Assembly: GCA_937875275.1 (NCBI GenBank)
Contig: CALNCC010000065.1
Coordinates: 1 to 5,530, forward strand
Direction: 5' to 3'
DNA: 5,530 nucleotides
From: an uncultured Dysgonomonas sp.
GTDB taxonomy: Bacteria; Bacteroidota; Bacteroidia; Bacteroidales; Dysgonomonadaceae
Shown: in pieces, positions 1-5,530 of the stretch
How the letters are laid out: each line of letters opens with the position of its first letter
Numbering within the stretch: position 1 is the stretch's first letter
The notes under the pieces: generated by a model
Seen by the model: the letters and a program-made list of their open reading frames with translations, nothing else
The model's database searches: none
Told to the model about the DNA's origin: nothing
Translations under genes and position numbers: made by a program

Positions 1-38
1 AAATTCCGAATAATTAAAATTAATTGTTCGGAGTTTTT
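1..38 (+). terminator. Intrinsic terminator of an upstream gene
   Basis: CCGAA at 6-10 pairs with TTCGG at 27-31. The stem continues inward through TAATT (11-15) and AATTG (22-26), with one T-G wobble, leaving a loop of about 6 nt. It extends outward through A/T pairs and one T-G wobble between 1-5 and 32-36. A run of five T (34-38) follows directly and forms the base of the outer stem. A hairpin with a G/C core and a T-run on the plus strand fits a rho-independent terminator for a rightward gene that ends before the window. It also separates that gene from the dus promoter at 73-80. The left arm begins at base 1, so the full stem may extend outside the window. Confidence 0.7.
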
Positions 39-72
39 ATTTATATGCCATTACTTTCCCTTGAATGATGTT

Positions 73-80
73 TATCTTTG
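73..80 (+). promoter_or_regulatory. Bacteroidota-type promoter (-7 element) for dus
   Basis: TATCTTTG matches the Bacteroidota -7 consensus TAnnTTTG exactly and is followed by CA, as is common for this element. It ends 20 bp before the dus ATG, so transcription would start near 86-88 with a very short leader. No good -33 TTTG is present at the usual 19-21 bp spacing; the nearest is TTAC at 51-54. The leader is A-rich (AGATAGAAAA) with no clear Shine-Dalgarno, as is normal in this phylum. Confidence 0.65.
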
Positions 81-100
81 CACAATCATAAGATAGAAAA

Positions 101-1084
101 ATGAAGATAGGTAATATAGAATTTTCCGATCAACCCTTGTTTCTTGCTCCTATGGAGGATGTAACCGATCATGGTTTCCGACTGTTGTGTAAACGATTCG
201 GGGCAGATATGGTGTACACCGAATTTGTGTCGAGCGATGCCTTAATCCGTCGAGTGAACAAGACCGAAGCGAAGCTGAAAAGCAGTGATGCAGAGCGTCC
301 CGTAGCAATACAGATTTATGGTAGAGAGGTAGATGCAATGGTGGAGGCGGCAAAGATATGCGAAGAATATAATCCCGATATATTGGATATAAACTTTGGC
401 TGTCCCGTGAAAAAGGTTGCAGGCAAAGGAGCCGGATCGGGGATGATGCGTACACCCGAACTGATGGTTGAGATAACCCGCGAGGTGGTAAAAGCCGTAA
501 AGATTCCCGTAACAGTGAAGACCCGTTTGGGGTGGGATCACGATTCTAAAATCATAGTCGATCTTGCCGAGCAATTGCAAGACGCAGGCATACAGGCTTT
601 GACGATACATGGACGCACGCGCTCGCAGATGTACACGGGCGAGGCTGATTGGTCGCTGATTGGCGAGGTCAAGAACAACCCGCGTATGCATATTCCTATC
701 ATTGGCAACGGCGATGTAACGGACGGTATGTCATGCAAAAAACGTTTCGACGAAACGGGCGTAGATGCTGTGATGATAGGGCGGGGGAGTATTGGTTGTC
801 CGTGGGTGTTTGAAGAAATAAAACACTATCTGTCGACAGGAGAAGATAGTCCGAAACAAGCTTTCCTGTGGTACATGGATGTGCTGAAAGAGATAGTAAC
901 CACCAATGTGGAACATACCGGAGAACGTGGCGGTATTCTGCATAGCCGTAGGCACATAGCCGCCAGCCCCTTGTTTAAAGGGATAGCTGATTTCAAAAAG
1001 ACGCGGATAGCGATGCTCAGAGCAAACACGGTTGAAGAGCTGTTTGCTATAATGGACGAAATTCCATCTCGGTTCGAAGTGTAA
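101..1084 (+). CDS. dusB: tRNA-dihydrouridine synthase (DusB-like)
   Basis: This is an FMN-dependent enzyme that reduces specific uridines in tRNA to dihydrouridine using NAD(P)H; it acts in the cytoplasm. The 327 residues match the usual Dus length (about 320-330) and cover the whole fold. Visible motifs are LAPMEDVTD (15-23, FMN-binding N-terminus of the TIM barrel), DINFGCPVKK (96-105) with the catalytic proton-donor Cys101, VTVKTRLGWD (137-146) with Lys140, TIHGRTR (168-174), IIGNGDV (200-206) and MIGRG (225-229, phosphate binding). The C-terminal helical tRNA-binding domain begins near 235. The pattern is closest to DusB from memory, but the exact subfamily, and so the uridine position modified, cannot be fixed by eye. 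The ATG at 101 is preceded by a close promoter, and its MKIGNIEF start resembles known DusB N-termini. It is a single gene, convergent with lpxH. Confidence 0.93.
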   Translation: MKIGNIEFSDQPLFLAPMEDVTDHGFRLLCKRFGADMVYTEFVSSDALIRRVNKTEAKLKSSDAERPVAIQIYGREVDAMVEAAKICEEYNPDILDINFGCPVKKVAGKGAGSGMMRTPELMVEITREVVKAVKIPVTVKTRLGWDHDSKIIVDLAEQLQDAGIQALTIHGRTRSQMYTGEADWSLIGEVKNNPRMHIPIIGNGDVTDGMSCKKRFDETGVDAVMIGRGSIGCPWVFEEIKHYLSTGEDSPKQAFLWYMDVLKEIVTTNVEHTGERGGILHSRRHIAASPLFKGIADFKKTRIAMLRANTVEELFAIMDEIPSRFEV

Positions 1085-1090
1085 CTTTTT

Positions 1091-1909
1091 TTATGCCTCT
1101 TCTTCTTCGAATACTTCGAGGGAGAAGTTCTCACCGTCAAATATGCCGTAGGAGAAAAAGCGTATCCAGTCTCCAAGAATTACGATGCGTGCCGATCTTG
1201 AGAGCATGAGGTCGAGCATGATGTGTCGGTGTCCGAACAGGAAAAAATTGAGGTCAGGTGCTCGCTTCAATTCTTTTTTAGCGAACGTAATCAGATGCTC
1301 TTTGTCCTCTCCCATATAGTCTAACATTTCTCCCGACTCGCGGCTATGCCTTGCCCATGCGTGGGCGAATGAGATAGTCCACTTGGGATGTATAGCGGCA
1401 AAGGGTATACGACATATCTTGCTGTGAAATAGTTTACGCAGAAACTTGAACGAGCGCGAGTCGTCGCCCAATCCATCGCCATGAGCGAGGAAGAATTGTT
1501 GTCCGTCGATGTTGACTATGAAGGGTTCGGTGTGAACAATCACTCCGCACTCGGTACTCAAATAGTCGGTCAGCCAGATGTCGTGATTGCCTATAAAGAA
1601 ATGCACCTCGATACCCATGTCCGTCATTTCGGACAGTTTGCCCAAGAAGCGGGTAAATCCACGAGGAACGACTGTTTTGTATTCGAACCAATAATCGAAA
1701 ATATCGCCCAATAGATATATCGTTTTGGCGTCGGTTTTTACCATATCGAACCATCGGCACAGTTTCCGTTCTATTTCGTGCTGTGCAAACAGATCGTTAT
1801 CGGGGTTTTCGTGCGAAGGGCGAACAAAGCCTTCTTTCCCTATGTTTTTTTTGTGATAAGGTGCTCCGAGATGAGCATCCGACAAAAAGTATGTTTTATT
1901 TCTTTCCAC
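1091..1909 (-). CDS. lpxH: UDP-2,3-diacylglucosamine diphosphatase (LpxH)
   Basis: LpxH is a calcineurin-like metallophosphoesterase. It hydrolyses UDP-2,3-diacylglucosamine to lipid X and UMP in the Raetz pathway of lipid A synthesis, as a peripheral protein on the inner face of the cytoplasmic membrane. The 272-residue protein shows the dimetal-site motifs in order: SDAHLG (10-15; Asp11, His13), LLGDIFDYW (66-74; Asp69), IGNHDIW (106-112; Asn108, His109), LAHGDGLG (141-148) and FGHRH (225-229). The stretch FEYKTVVPRGFTRFLGKL (75-92) is, from memory, characteristic of Bacteroidota LpxH. The start must be the GTG at 1909: the codon two upstream is the sufT stop, and the next in-frame Met (residue 56) would lose Asp11 and His13. 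Residues 16-46 between the first motif and the following helix look about 20 longer than I recall for Bacteroides homologues. The gene lies 3 bp after sufT and is probably cotranscribed with it. Confidence 0.9.
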   Translation of the reverse strand: MERNKTYFLSDAHLGAPYHKKNIGKEGFVRPSHENPDNDLFAQHEIERKLCRWFDMVKTDAKTIYLLGDIFDYWFEYKTVVPRGFTRFLGKLSEMTDMGIEVHFFIGNHDIWLTDYLSTECGVIVHTEPFIVNIDGQQFFLAHGDGLGDDSRSFKFLRKLFHSKICRIPFAAIHPKWTISFAHAWARHSRESGEMLDYMGEDKEHLITFAKKELKRAPDLNFFLFGHRHIMLDLMLSRSARIVILGDWIRFFSYGIFDGENFSLEVFEEEEA

Positions 1910-1912
1910 TAT

Positions 1913-2227
1913 TTATAAGAATCCAAGTTCGAGTTTCGCTTCTTCGCTGAGCATATCTTTGTTCCATTCGGGTTCGAATGTGAGGTTTACGATCACATTG
2001 TTTATCTCTTTGATAGACTCGACCTTGAACCGCACGTCTTCGAGGATGAAGTCGGCTGCCGGACAATTGGGGGCAGTCAGCGTCATCGTGATGGTAACAT
2101 TATTGTTGTCGTCGATATCGACACCATATATCAGCCCCAAGTCGTAAACATTTACCGGTATCTCGGGATCGTAGACTGTTTTAATCATTCTAACGATTTC
2201 GCCTTCTAATTGTAATAAATCGCTCAT
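1913..2227 (-). CDS. sufT: SufT/MIP18-family (DUF59) Fe-S cluster assembly factor
   Basis: This small cytoplasmic protein of the MIP18/DUF59 family helps mature Fe-S proteins, acting as an auxiliary factor in transfer of clusters to target enzymes. It has 104 residues, the usual length for a single-domain member. Family signatures are the DPEIPVNVYDLGLIY block (20-34), the LTAPNCPAAD block (50-59) with the conserved Cys55, and FEPEWNKDMLSEEAK (84-98) ahead of a C-terminal LELGFL. The ATG at 2227 gives an N-terminus like those I recall for Bacteroides homologues. No Shine-Dalgarno is visible. It is the first recognised gene of a leftward unit with lpxH. The two pathways are not obviously linked, so the pairing may be simple cotranscription. 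The family assignment is firm; the symbol follows the SUF-type naming and the exact partner proteins are unknown. Confidence 0.88.
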   Translation of the reverse strand: MSDLLQLEGEIVRMIKTVYDPEIPVNVYDLGLIYGVDIDDNNNVTITMTLTAPNCPAADFILEDVRFKVESIKEINNVIVNLTFEPEWNKDMLSEEAKLELGFL

Positions 2228-2341
2228 ATAATAGAGTTGTCAGAAAATTTAATACTTATAAATCTATAACAAGAGTAGTGCACTTTATCCTTGCCGTCGA
2301 GATTATAACCCGCAGAATGGATAATTTGTTCCTGTTGCATA

Positions 2342-2355
2342 TGTACAAAAGTACA
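2342..2355. repeat. Perfect inverted repeat over the sufT promoter
   Basis: TGTAC (2342-2346), AAAA (2347-2350) and GTACA (2351-2355) form a 14-bp perfect palindrome that contains the whole -7 element at 2346-2353. A second pair flanks it: TTGCAT (2335-2340) and its reverse complement ATGCAA (2362-2367), placed asymmetrically with 1 and 6 bp spacers. The position over the promoter would suit an operator for a dimeric regulator. No regulator is identified, and short A/T-rich palindromes arise by chance. Confidence 0.35.
2346..2353 (-). promoter_or_regulatory. Probable promoter of the sufT-lpxH unit
   Basis: Read on the minus strand, 2353 to 2346 is TACTTTTG, an exact match to TAnnTTTG. A TTCG (2377-2374), one mismatch from the -33 TTTG, lies 20 bp upstream, which is the expected spacing. 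Transcription would start near 2341-2339, giving a leader of about 110 nt before sufT, longer than that of dus. Weaker near-matches lie closer to sufT (for example TACTCTTG in the leader), so a second start cannot be excluded. Confidence 0.5.
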
Positions 2356-2402
2356 ACATAAATGCAAATTATGCGAATCGACAGTTCAACTTTTTCGCTG
2401 AT

Positions 2403-3317
2403 TTATTTGCGAGAAAAGTTAGGATATCCATTATTGCCTTGTGTTATTTCTCTATATTTTATGGGAGATATTCCTGCTTTTTTTCGAAAAACAGTACAGA
2501 AATAATCTGAATTTTCAAATCCAACCTCAAAAGCAACTTCCTGGCTGGTAAGATCTGTATTGGTAAGCAATTCCTTACTGCGCTGCAACCTCAATTCGAG
2601 AAGATATTGCGATGGAGCAAAACCTGTATATTGTTTGAAGATACGCCTAAACCACGAATAACTCATATTTACCTGTTGTGCCACCTCCTCAGGTTTTATG
2701 CTGGTCTTGAACGTTTCACACATAATAATTTTAGCCCTGTTTATTTGTTTCGTTACTCTCAATTCCTCAAAAGAAGAGTGCTTGTTTTGAGAATATGCCA
2801 AACCTAACAAATGATTGACCACTCCGGCCATCATTTGCTGAAAGCCCGTTCCCTGTTCCTTCGCTATCTCTATTGCCTGCGTATAAAGTTGCACAATATC
2901 CTCTCTTATTCCCACATTGAAAATCGGATTTTCCTTATTGAAAAAACCGTGCTGAATGCGAGCATCTATATTTATGCCATTAAAACCTATCCAATATTCG
3001 TCCCATCCCGTTTCTATATTGGGCTGATAGCTATGCCATTCTCCCGGAAATAGAAGAAACATATTCCCGCTTTTTATTTCTGTTCGTCTATGACTATCCG
3101 ACGAAAATTCTCCTTTGCCTTGAGTTATATACAGCAATTGATATTCATCAAGTACCCGTCCTCGTTCGGCAGAAAAAAGATATCGAACAGGATGATTACT
3201 TGGCGGATAAGGAGTGTTGGATTCAATAGATTGATAACCGACCGAGTTTACTGTCAACCCCCATAAAGCATCTTGTTCATTAGCAATCAAATATTTTATA
3301 TGAATGTCATTTTTCAT
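2403..3317 (-). CDS. rhaR: AraC-family transcriptional regulator of L-rhamnose genes
   Basis: This is a 304-residue DNA-binding regulator, the typical length for a sugar-responsive AraC protein. The N-terminal half has the cupin-like sensing domain, seen in ERGRVLDEYQLLYITQGKG (51-69) and the MFLLFPGEWHSYQP stretch (86-99). The C-terminal domain carries two helix-turn-helix units. The first is at about 208-229 (IKPEEVAQQVNMSYSWFRRIFK). The second, at about 257-277, leads into the family signature FRKKAGISPIKYRE (277-290). No membrane segment or kinase domain is present, so it is a classical one-component regulator. It is divergent from rhaB with 215 bp between, so it very likely controls rhaB-rhaA and perhaps itself. 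Activation in response to L-rhamnose is inferred from the neighbours and from the known AraC-type activator RhaR of Bacteroides thetaiotaomicron. The ATG at 3317 is the only start that fits the N-terminus well. No clear terminator follows its stop. Confidence 0.88.
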   Translation of the reverse strand: MKNDIHIKYLIANEQDALWGLTVNSVGYQSIESNTPYPPSNHPVRYLFSAERGRVLDEYQLLYITQGKGEFSSDSHRRTEIKSGNMFLLFPGEWHSYQPNIETGWDEYWIGFNGINIDARIQHGFFNKENPIFNVGIREDIVQLYTQAIEIAKEQGTGFQQMMAGVVNHLLGLAYSQNKHSSFEELRVTKQINRAKIIMCETFKTSIKPEEVAQQVNMSYSWFRRIFKQYTGFAPSQYLLELRLQRSKELLTNTDLTSQEVAFEVGFENSDYFCTVFRKKAGISPIKYREITQGNNGYPNFSRK

Positions 3318-3330
3318 ATTATTGAATTAA

Positions 3331-3348
3331 AGTCAAAAAAAGAAGTTA
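3331..3348 (+). promoter_or_regulatory. Possible third RhaR half-site near the rhaR start
   Basis: AGTCAAA at 3331-3337, with AAGT at 3343-3346, matches the distal rha half-site at 3437-3454 in 11 of 18 positions, in the same orientation and 106 bp away. It lies 14 bp upstream of the rhaR ATG, where binding could repress rhaR or loop to the activator site. The region is A-rich, which weakens the match. Confidence 0.25.
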
Positions 3349-3351
3349 GTG

Positions 3352-3358
3352 CAAACTA
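3352..3358 (-). promoter_or_regulatory. Weak candidate -7 element for rhaR
   Basis: No exact TAnnTTTG occurs on the minus strand upstream of rhaR. The nearest is TAGTTTG (3358-3352), the consensus with one spacer base missing, placed about 35 bp before the rhaR ATG. No TTTG is found at the matching -33 distance. It is offered only as the best candidate in the region. Confidence 0.2.
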
Positions 3359-3436
3359 TCAGATAGGGTATTATCGGACAGCAATATACGAAAATAAGGC
3401 TAAGAATCAATGGAAGCATTTCTTAAAGATTGAGAA

Positions 3437-3475
3437 AGTCAAACTTCAAAGTATTAAAATCAAAACGAACAGTAT
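3437..3475 (+). promoter_or_regulatory. Tandem AraC-type operator (two half-sites, 21-bp period)
   Basis: Two direct repeats, 3437-3454 (AGTCAAACTTCAAAGTAT) and 3458-3475 (AATCAAAACGAACAGTAT), agree at 12 of 18 positions. Two exact blocks are shared: TCAAA (3439 and 3460) and AGTAT (3450 and 3471). Each block recurs exactly 21 bp later, two helical turns. Tandem direct half-sites with this period are the known arrangement for AraC-family activators such as AraC at araI. The proximal half-site ends 18 bp before the rhaB -7 element and covers the place where a -33 element would lie, fitting an activator that contacts RNA polymerase. Assignment to the adjacent RhaR is inference. Confidence 0.55.
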
Positions 3476-3493
3476 ACCGGCACGAGTTAAGCC

Positions 3494-3501
3494 TATTTTT
3501 G
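3494..3501 (+). promoter_or_regulatory. rhaB promoter (-7 element)
   Basis: TATTTTTG matches TAnnTTTG exactly, so transcription would start near 3507, about 25 nt before the rhaB ATG. At the expected -33 position (about 3469-3474) there is no TTTG, and the proximal operator half-site lies there instead. A good -7 with no -33 is what an activator-dependent promoter would look like. Confidence 0.6.
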
Positions 3502-3532
3502 TAATTAAAAGCAACTTCATCACGATATAAAT

Positions 3533-5014
3533 ATGAAAGACATTCATCATTTTTTTGCATTTGACATCGGTGCCACCAGTGGTCGTGCCATTTTGGGAAG
3601 TATAAAAGAAGGCAAACTCCAATTGAAGGAGTTAACTCGATTTGCGAACAGAATAATACGTGTGCACGACAAATATTATTGGGATATATTTGCACTGTTC
3701 GATGAACTGAAAAATGGACTAAAAGCCGCATCTGCCCTTGGCACAAAGATACAAGCTATCGGCATCGACACATGGGGAGTAGATTTTGTCTACTTAGCCG
3801 ACGATGGAACTATACTTAGCCAACCTCGTTCATACAGAGACCCCTACACCGAGGGCATTCCGGAAAAATATTTTGAAAAAATATTGCCGCGCAAACAAGT
3901 GTACGAGCTAACCGGCATCCAGATCATGAATTTTAATAGTCTGTTTCAGTTATATGCATCAAAAGAAGAAGGCTCTTCGGCACTTGACAATGCCAGAGAA
4001 ATACTCTTTATGCCCGACGCATTATCTTACATGCTTACCGGCAACAAAGTTTGCGAATACACCATTTTGTCTACTTCTCAATTCCTGAATCCGAATACCA
4101 AACAGGTAGAAGGTAAATTATTGGAAGCCATAGGCGTGAATCCGAAAATTGTACCATCTCTGGTTATGCCGGGACAGACAGTCGGAAATGTATTAAAAAG
4201 CATAACCAAAGAATGTAATATTGACGAAATTCCGGTAATTGCCGTTGCAGGGCACGACACCGCTTCGGCGGTGGTATCGGTGCCTGCCGAGAATACGAAT
4301 TTCGCTTACCTCAGTTCGGGCACATGGTCTTTGATGGGTATAGAAACCGACAAACCAATTATAAACGAAGACTCTTTCGCCCTCAATTTCACAAACGAAG
4401 GAGGGATAGACGGCACTACACGCTTTCTGAAAAACATCACGGGCATGTGGTTACTTGAGCAATGTCGCAAAGAGTGGGAGTTTAAGGGAAAATCTTACAC
4501 TTACCCCGAAATAGTCGCTCTTTCGTCATCAGTCAGCGGCTTTCAATCGTTTGTCGATCCCGATCACAATTCATTTGCTAACCCCGAAAGTATGATAACG
4601 GCAATTGCAGATTATTGTCAAGCAACAGGACAGAAAACCCCTCAATCTGATGCAGAATATATTCGCTGCATTTTTGACAGCCTTGCCATGAAGTATAAGT
4701 ATGTGCTAAAGCGATTGCAAGATGTTGCACCTTTCCCTATCGAAACACTGCATGTGATTGGAGGAGGATCGAACAACAACCTACTGAATCAGATGACCGC
4801 TAACGCCATTGGCATCCCCGTAGTTGCAGGGCCTGCCGAAGCAACAGCTATTGGCAACATACTGATGCAAGCCAGAGGCGCAGGGGTAGTGCAGTCGCTG
4901 CAAGAAATAAGAAACATAGTACGCTCCAGCTTCAGCCTTGAAACATTTCAGCCCCAAGACACAGAACAATGGGACAATGAGTATAAGAAATTCTTAAATT
5001 TATTAAATATATAA
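3533..5014 (+). CDS. rhaB: Rhamnulokinase
   Basis: RhaB transfers phosphate from ATP to L-rhamnulose, giving L-rhamnulose 1-phosphate, the second step of L-rhamnose breakdown in the cytoplasm. The 493 residues match the family (E. coli RhaB is 489) and show the two-lobed FGGY/ASKHA kinase fold. Motifs are AFDIGATSGRAILG (9-22, phosphate-1 loop), GIDTWGVDF (77-85), MPDALSYMLTG (160-170), AGHDTASAV (239-247) with Asp242 in the position of the catalytic base, YLSSGTWSLMG (259-269), FTNEGGIDG (286-294), and VIGGGSNNNLLNQ (408-420) plus GPAEATAIGN (433-442) for nucleotide binding. Substrate assignment rests on similarity to RhaB and on the rhaA gene 28 bp downstream; a fuculokinase or xylulokinase is less likely. 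It is the first gene of the catabolic operon, divergent from rhaR. The ATG at 3533 sits just before the phosphate-1 loop, as expected. Confidence 0.94.
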   Translation: MKDIHHFFAFDIGATSGRAILGSIKEGKLQLKELTRFANRIIRVHDKYYWDIFALFDELKNGLKAASALGTKIQAIGIDTWGVDFVYLADDGTILSQPRSYRDPYTEGIPEKYFEKILPRKQVYELTGIQIMNFNSLFQLYASKEEGSSALDNAREILFMPDALSYMLTGNKVCEYTILSTSQFLNPNTKQVEGKLLEAIGVNPKIVPSLVMPGQTVGNVLKSITKECNIDEIPVIAVAGHDTASAVVSVPAENTNFAYLSSGTWSLMGIETDKPIINEDSFALNFTNEGGIDGTTRFLKNITGMWLLEQCRKEWEFKGKSYTYPEIVALSSSVSGFQSFVDPDHNSFANPESMITAIADYCQATGQKTPQSDAEYIRCIFDSLAMKYKYVLKRLQDVAPFPIETLHVIGGGSNNNLLNQMTANAIGIPVVAGPAEATAIGNILMQARGAGVVQSLQEIRNIVRSSFSLETFQPQDTEQWDNEYKKFLNLLNI

Positions 5015-5042
5015 CTGTCAACCAGTTTAAAAAAAGCACACC

Positions 5043-5530
5043 ATGAAAAAAAATGAATTAGTATCTAAGGCATACGAAATTGCAAAAGAACGCTATGCGG
5101 CTTTAGGCGTAAATGTAGATGAGGTATTAGACAAATTGCAAAAAATACAGATTTCGATCCATTGCTGGCAAGCCGATGATGTTACAGGATTCGAAGATCT
5201 TGGCAATATGGGTGGCGGTGGCATCCAAGCCACAGGAAACTATCCGGGGAAAGCGCGCAATATAGACGAACTTCGTGCCGACATAGAGAAAGTGCAGACG
5301 CAAGTAGGAGGTAATCATCGCTTAAGCCTGCATGCGATATATGGCGACTTTGGAGGAAAAACCATTGATAGAGACCAAGTAGACGCATCACACTTTACCA
5401 GTTGGATGCAATGGGCTAAAGAAAAAGGGCTTAAACTTGACTTCAATTCTTCGTCGTTCGGACATCCGAAAAGTGGCGATCTCACTCTCGCTAATCCGGA
5501 TAAATCGATTCGAGATTTCTGGATAGATCG
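5043..5530 (+). CDS. rhaA: L-rhamnose isomerase, N-terminal part (cut by window end)
   Basis: RhaA interconverts L-rhamnose and L-rhamnulose, the first step of the pathway; it is a cytoplasmic, metal-dependent TIM-barrel isomerase. The frame runs from the ATG at 5043 without a stop to the last base, giving 162 whole codons, about 39% of the usual length of about 418. The visible part aligns well with E. coli RhaA: HCWQADDVTGFE (40-51), GGIQATGNYPGKARN (59-73), LSLHAIYGDFGG (94-105), LDFNSSSFGHP (132-142) and SIRDFWID (155-162). Most metal ligands lie further on, outside the window. It follows rhaB by 28 bp with no terminator between, so the two are cotranscribed; the leader is A-rich (TTTAAAAAAAGC) rather than Shine-Dalgarno-like. 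The gene is interrupted only by the window edge, not by a mutation seen here. Confidence 0.95.
   Translation, partial: MKKNELVSKAYEIAKERYAALGVNVDEVLDKLQKIQISIHCWQADDVTGFEDLGNMGGGGIQATGNYPGKARNIDELRADIEKVQTQVGGNHRLSLHAIYGDFGGKTIDRDQVDASHFTSWMQWAKEKGLKLDFNSSSFGHPKSGDLTLANPDKSIRDFWID

Noticed and set aside
242..691. 149-codon open frame on the minus strand inside dus
   Set aside because: It lies wholly antisense to a well-supported Dus coding sequence, has a Cys/His-rich unfamiliar product, and no promoter; it is a shadow of the real frame.
1434..1760. 108-codon minus-strand frame inside lpxH
   Set aside because: It overlaps the lpxH metal-site region in another frame and shows no family motif.
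2376..2401. Possible terminator after rhaR (GCGAA ... TTCGC on the minus strand)
   Set aside because: The stem is only 5 bp with a 16-nt loop and no T-run follows, so it does not meet the usual form of an intrinsic terminator.
3273..3530. 85-codon plus-strand frame across the rhaR start and the divergent promoter region
   Set aside because: It overlaps the rhaR start on the opposite strand and runs through the operator and rhaB promoter; its product is low-complexity and Ile/Lys-rich, as expected from A/T-rich intergenic DNA.
3423..3746. 107-codon minus-strand frame across the rhaB start
   Set aside because: It is antisense to the rhaB phosphate-binding loop and covers the operator; it has no recognisable domain.
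3533..5530. Rhamnose genes as part of a novel system or recent mobile insertion
   Set aside because: RhaR, RhaB and RhaA form a known pathway set; no transposase, integrase, tRNA gene or flanking repeats are visible in the window.

Overview
The window looks like an ordinary chromosomal segment from a Bacteroidota bacterium, most likely of the order Bacteroidales. The signs are -7 promoter elements of the Bacteroidota type (TAnnTTTG), A/T-rich start regions without clear Shine-Dalgarno sequences, a SufT/MIP18 protein ending in LELGFL, an LpxH of the Bacteroidota type, and a rhamnose regulator/kinase/isomerase arrangement like that of gut Bacteroides. The genus cannot be fixed from the sequence.

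Left part (1-2400), housekeeping genes. An intrinsic terminator at 1-38 ends an unseen upstream gene. A rightward tRNA-dihydrouridine synthase gene (dusB-like, 101-1084) follows with its own promoter. It meets head-on, only 6 bp apart, a leftward two-gene unit: sufT (Fe-S cluster maturation, 2227-1913) and lpxH (lipid A synthesis, 1909-1091, GTG start). These two are 3 bp apart and in the same reading frame. Their probable promoter lies at 2346-2353, inside a small perfect palindrome.

Right part (2403-5530), an L-rhamnose utilisation locus. An AraC-family regulator gene (rhaR, leftward, 3317-2403) is divergent from rhamnulokinase rhaB (3533-5014). L-rhamnose isomerase rhaA (from 5043) comes next and is cut by the window edge. 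RhaA converts L-rhamnose to L-rhamnulose and RhaB phosphorylates it; the aldolase and transporter expected to complete the pathway would lie to the right, outside the window. The 215-bp divergent region holds a direct repeat with a 21-bp period, just upstream of the rhaB -7 element and overlapping the -33 position. This is the geometry of an AraC-type activator site and is the most informative non-coding signal here. A third partial copy lies near the rhaR start.

I do not see a mobile element, CRISPR array, RNA gene or evidence for an undescribed multi-gene system. The items worth checking are regulatory: the rha operator, the palindromic sufT promoter, and a possible 38-codon leader ORF overlapping the sufT start.
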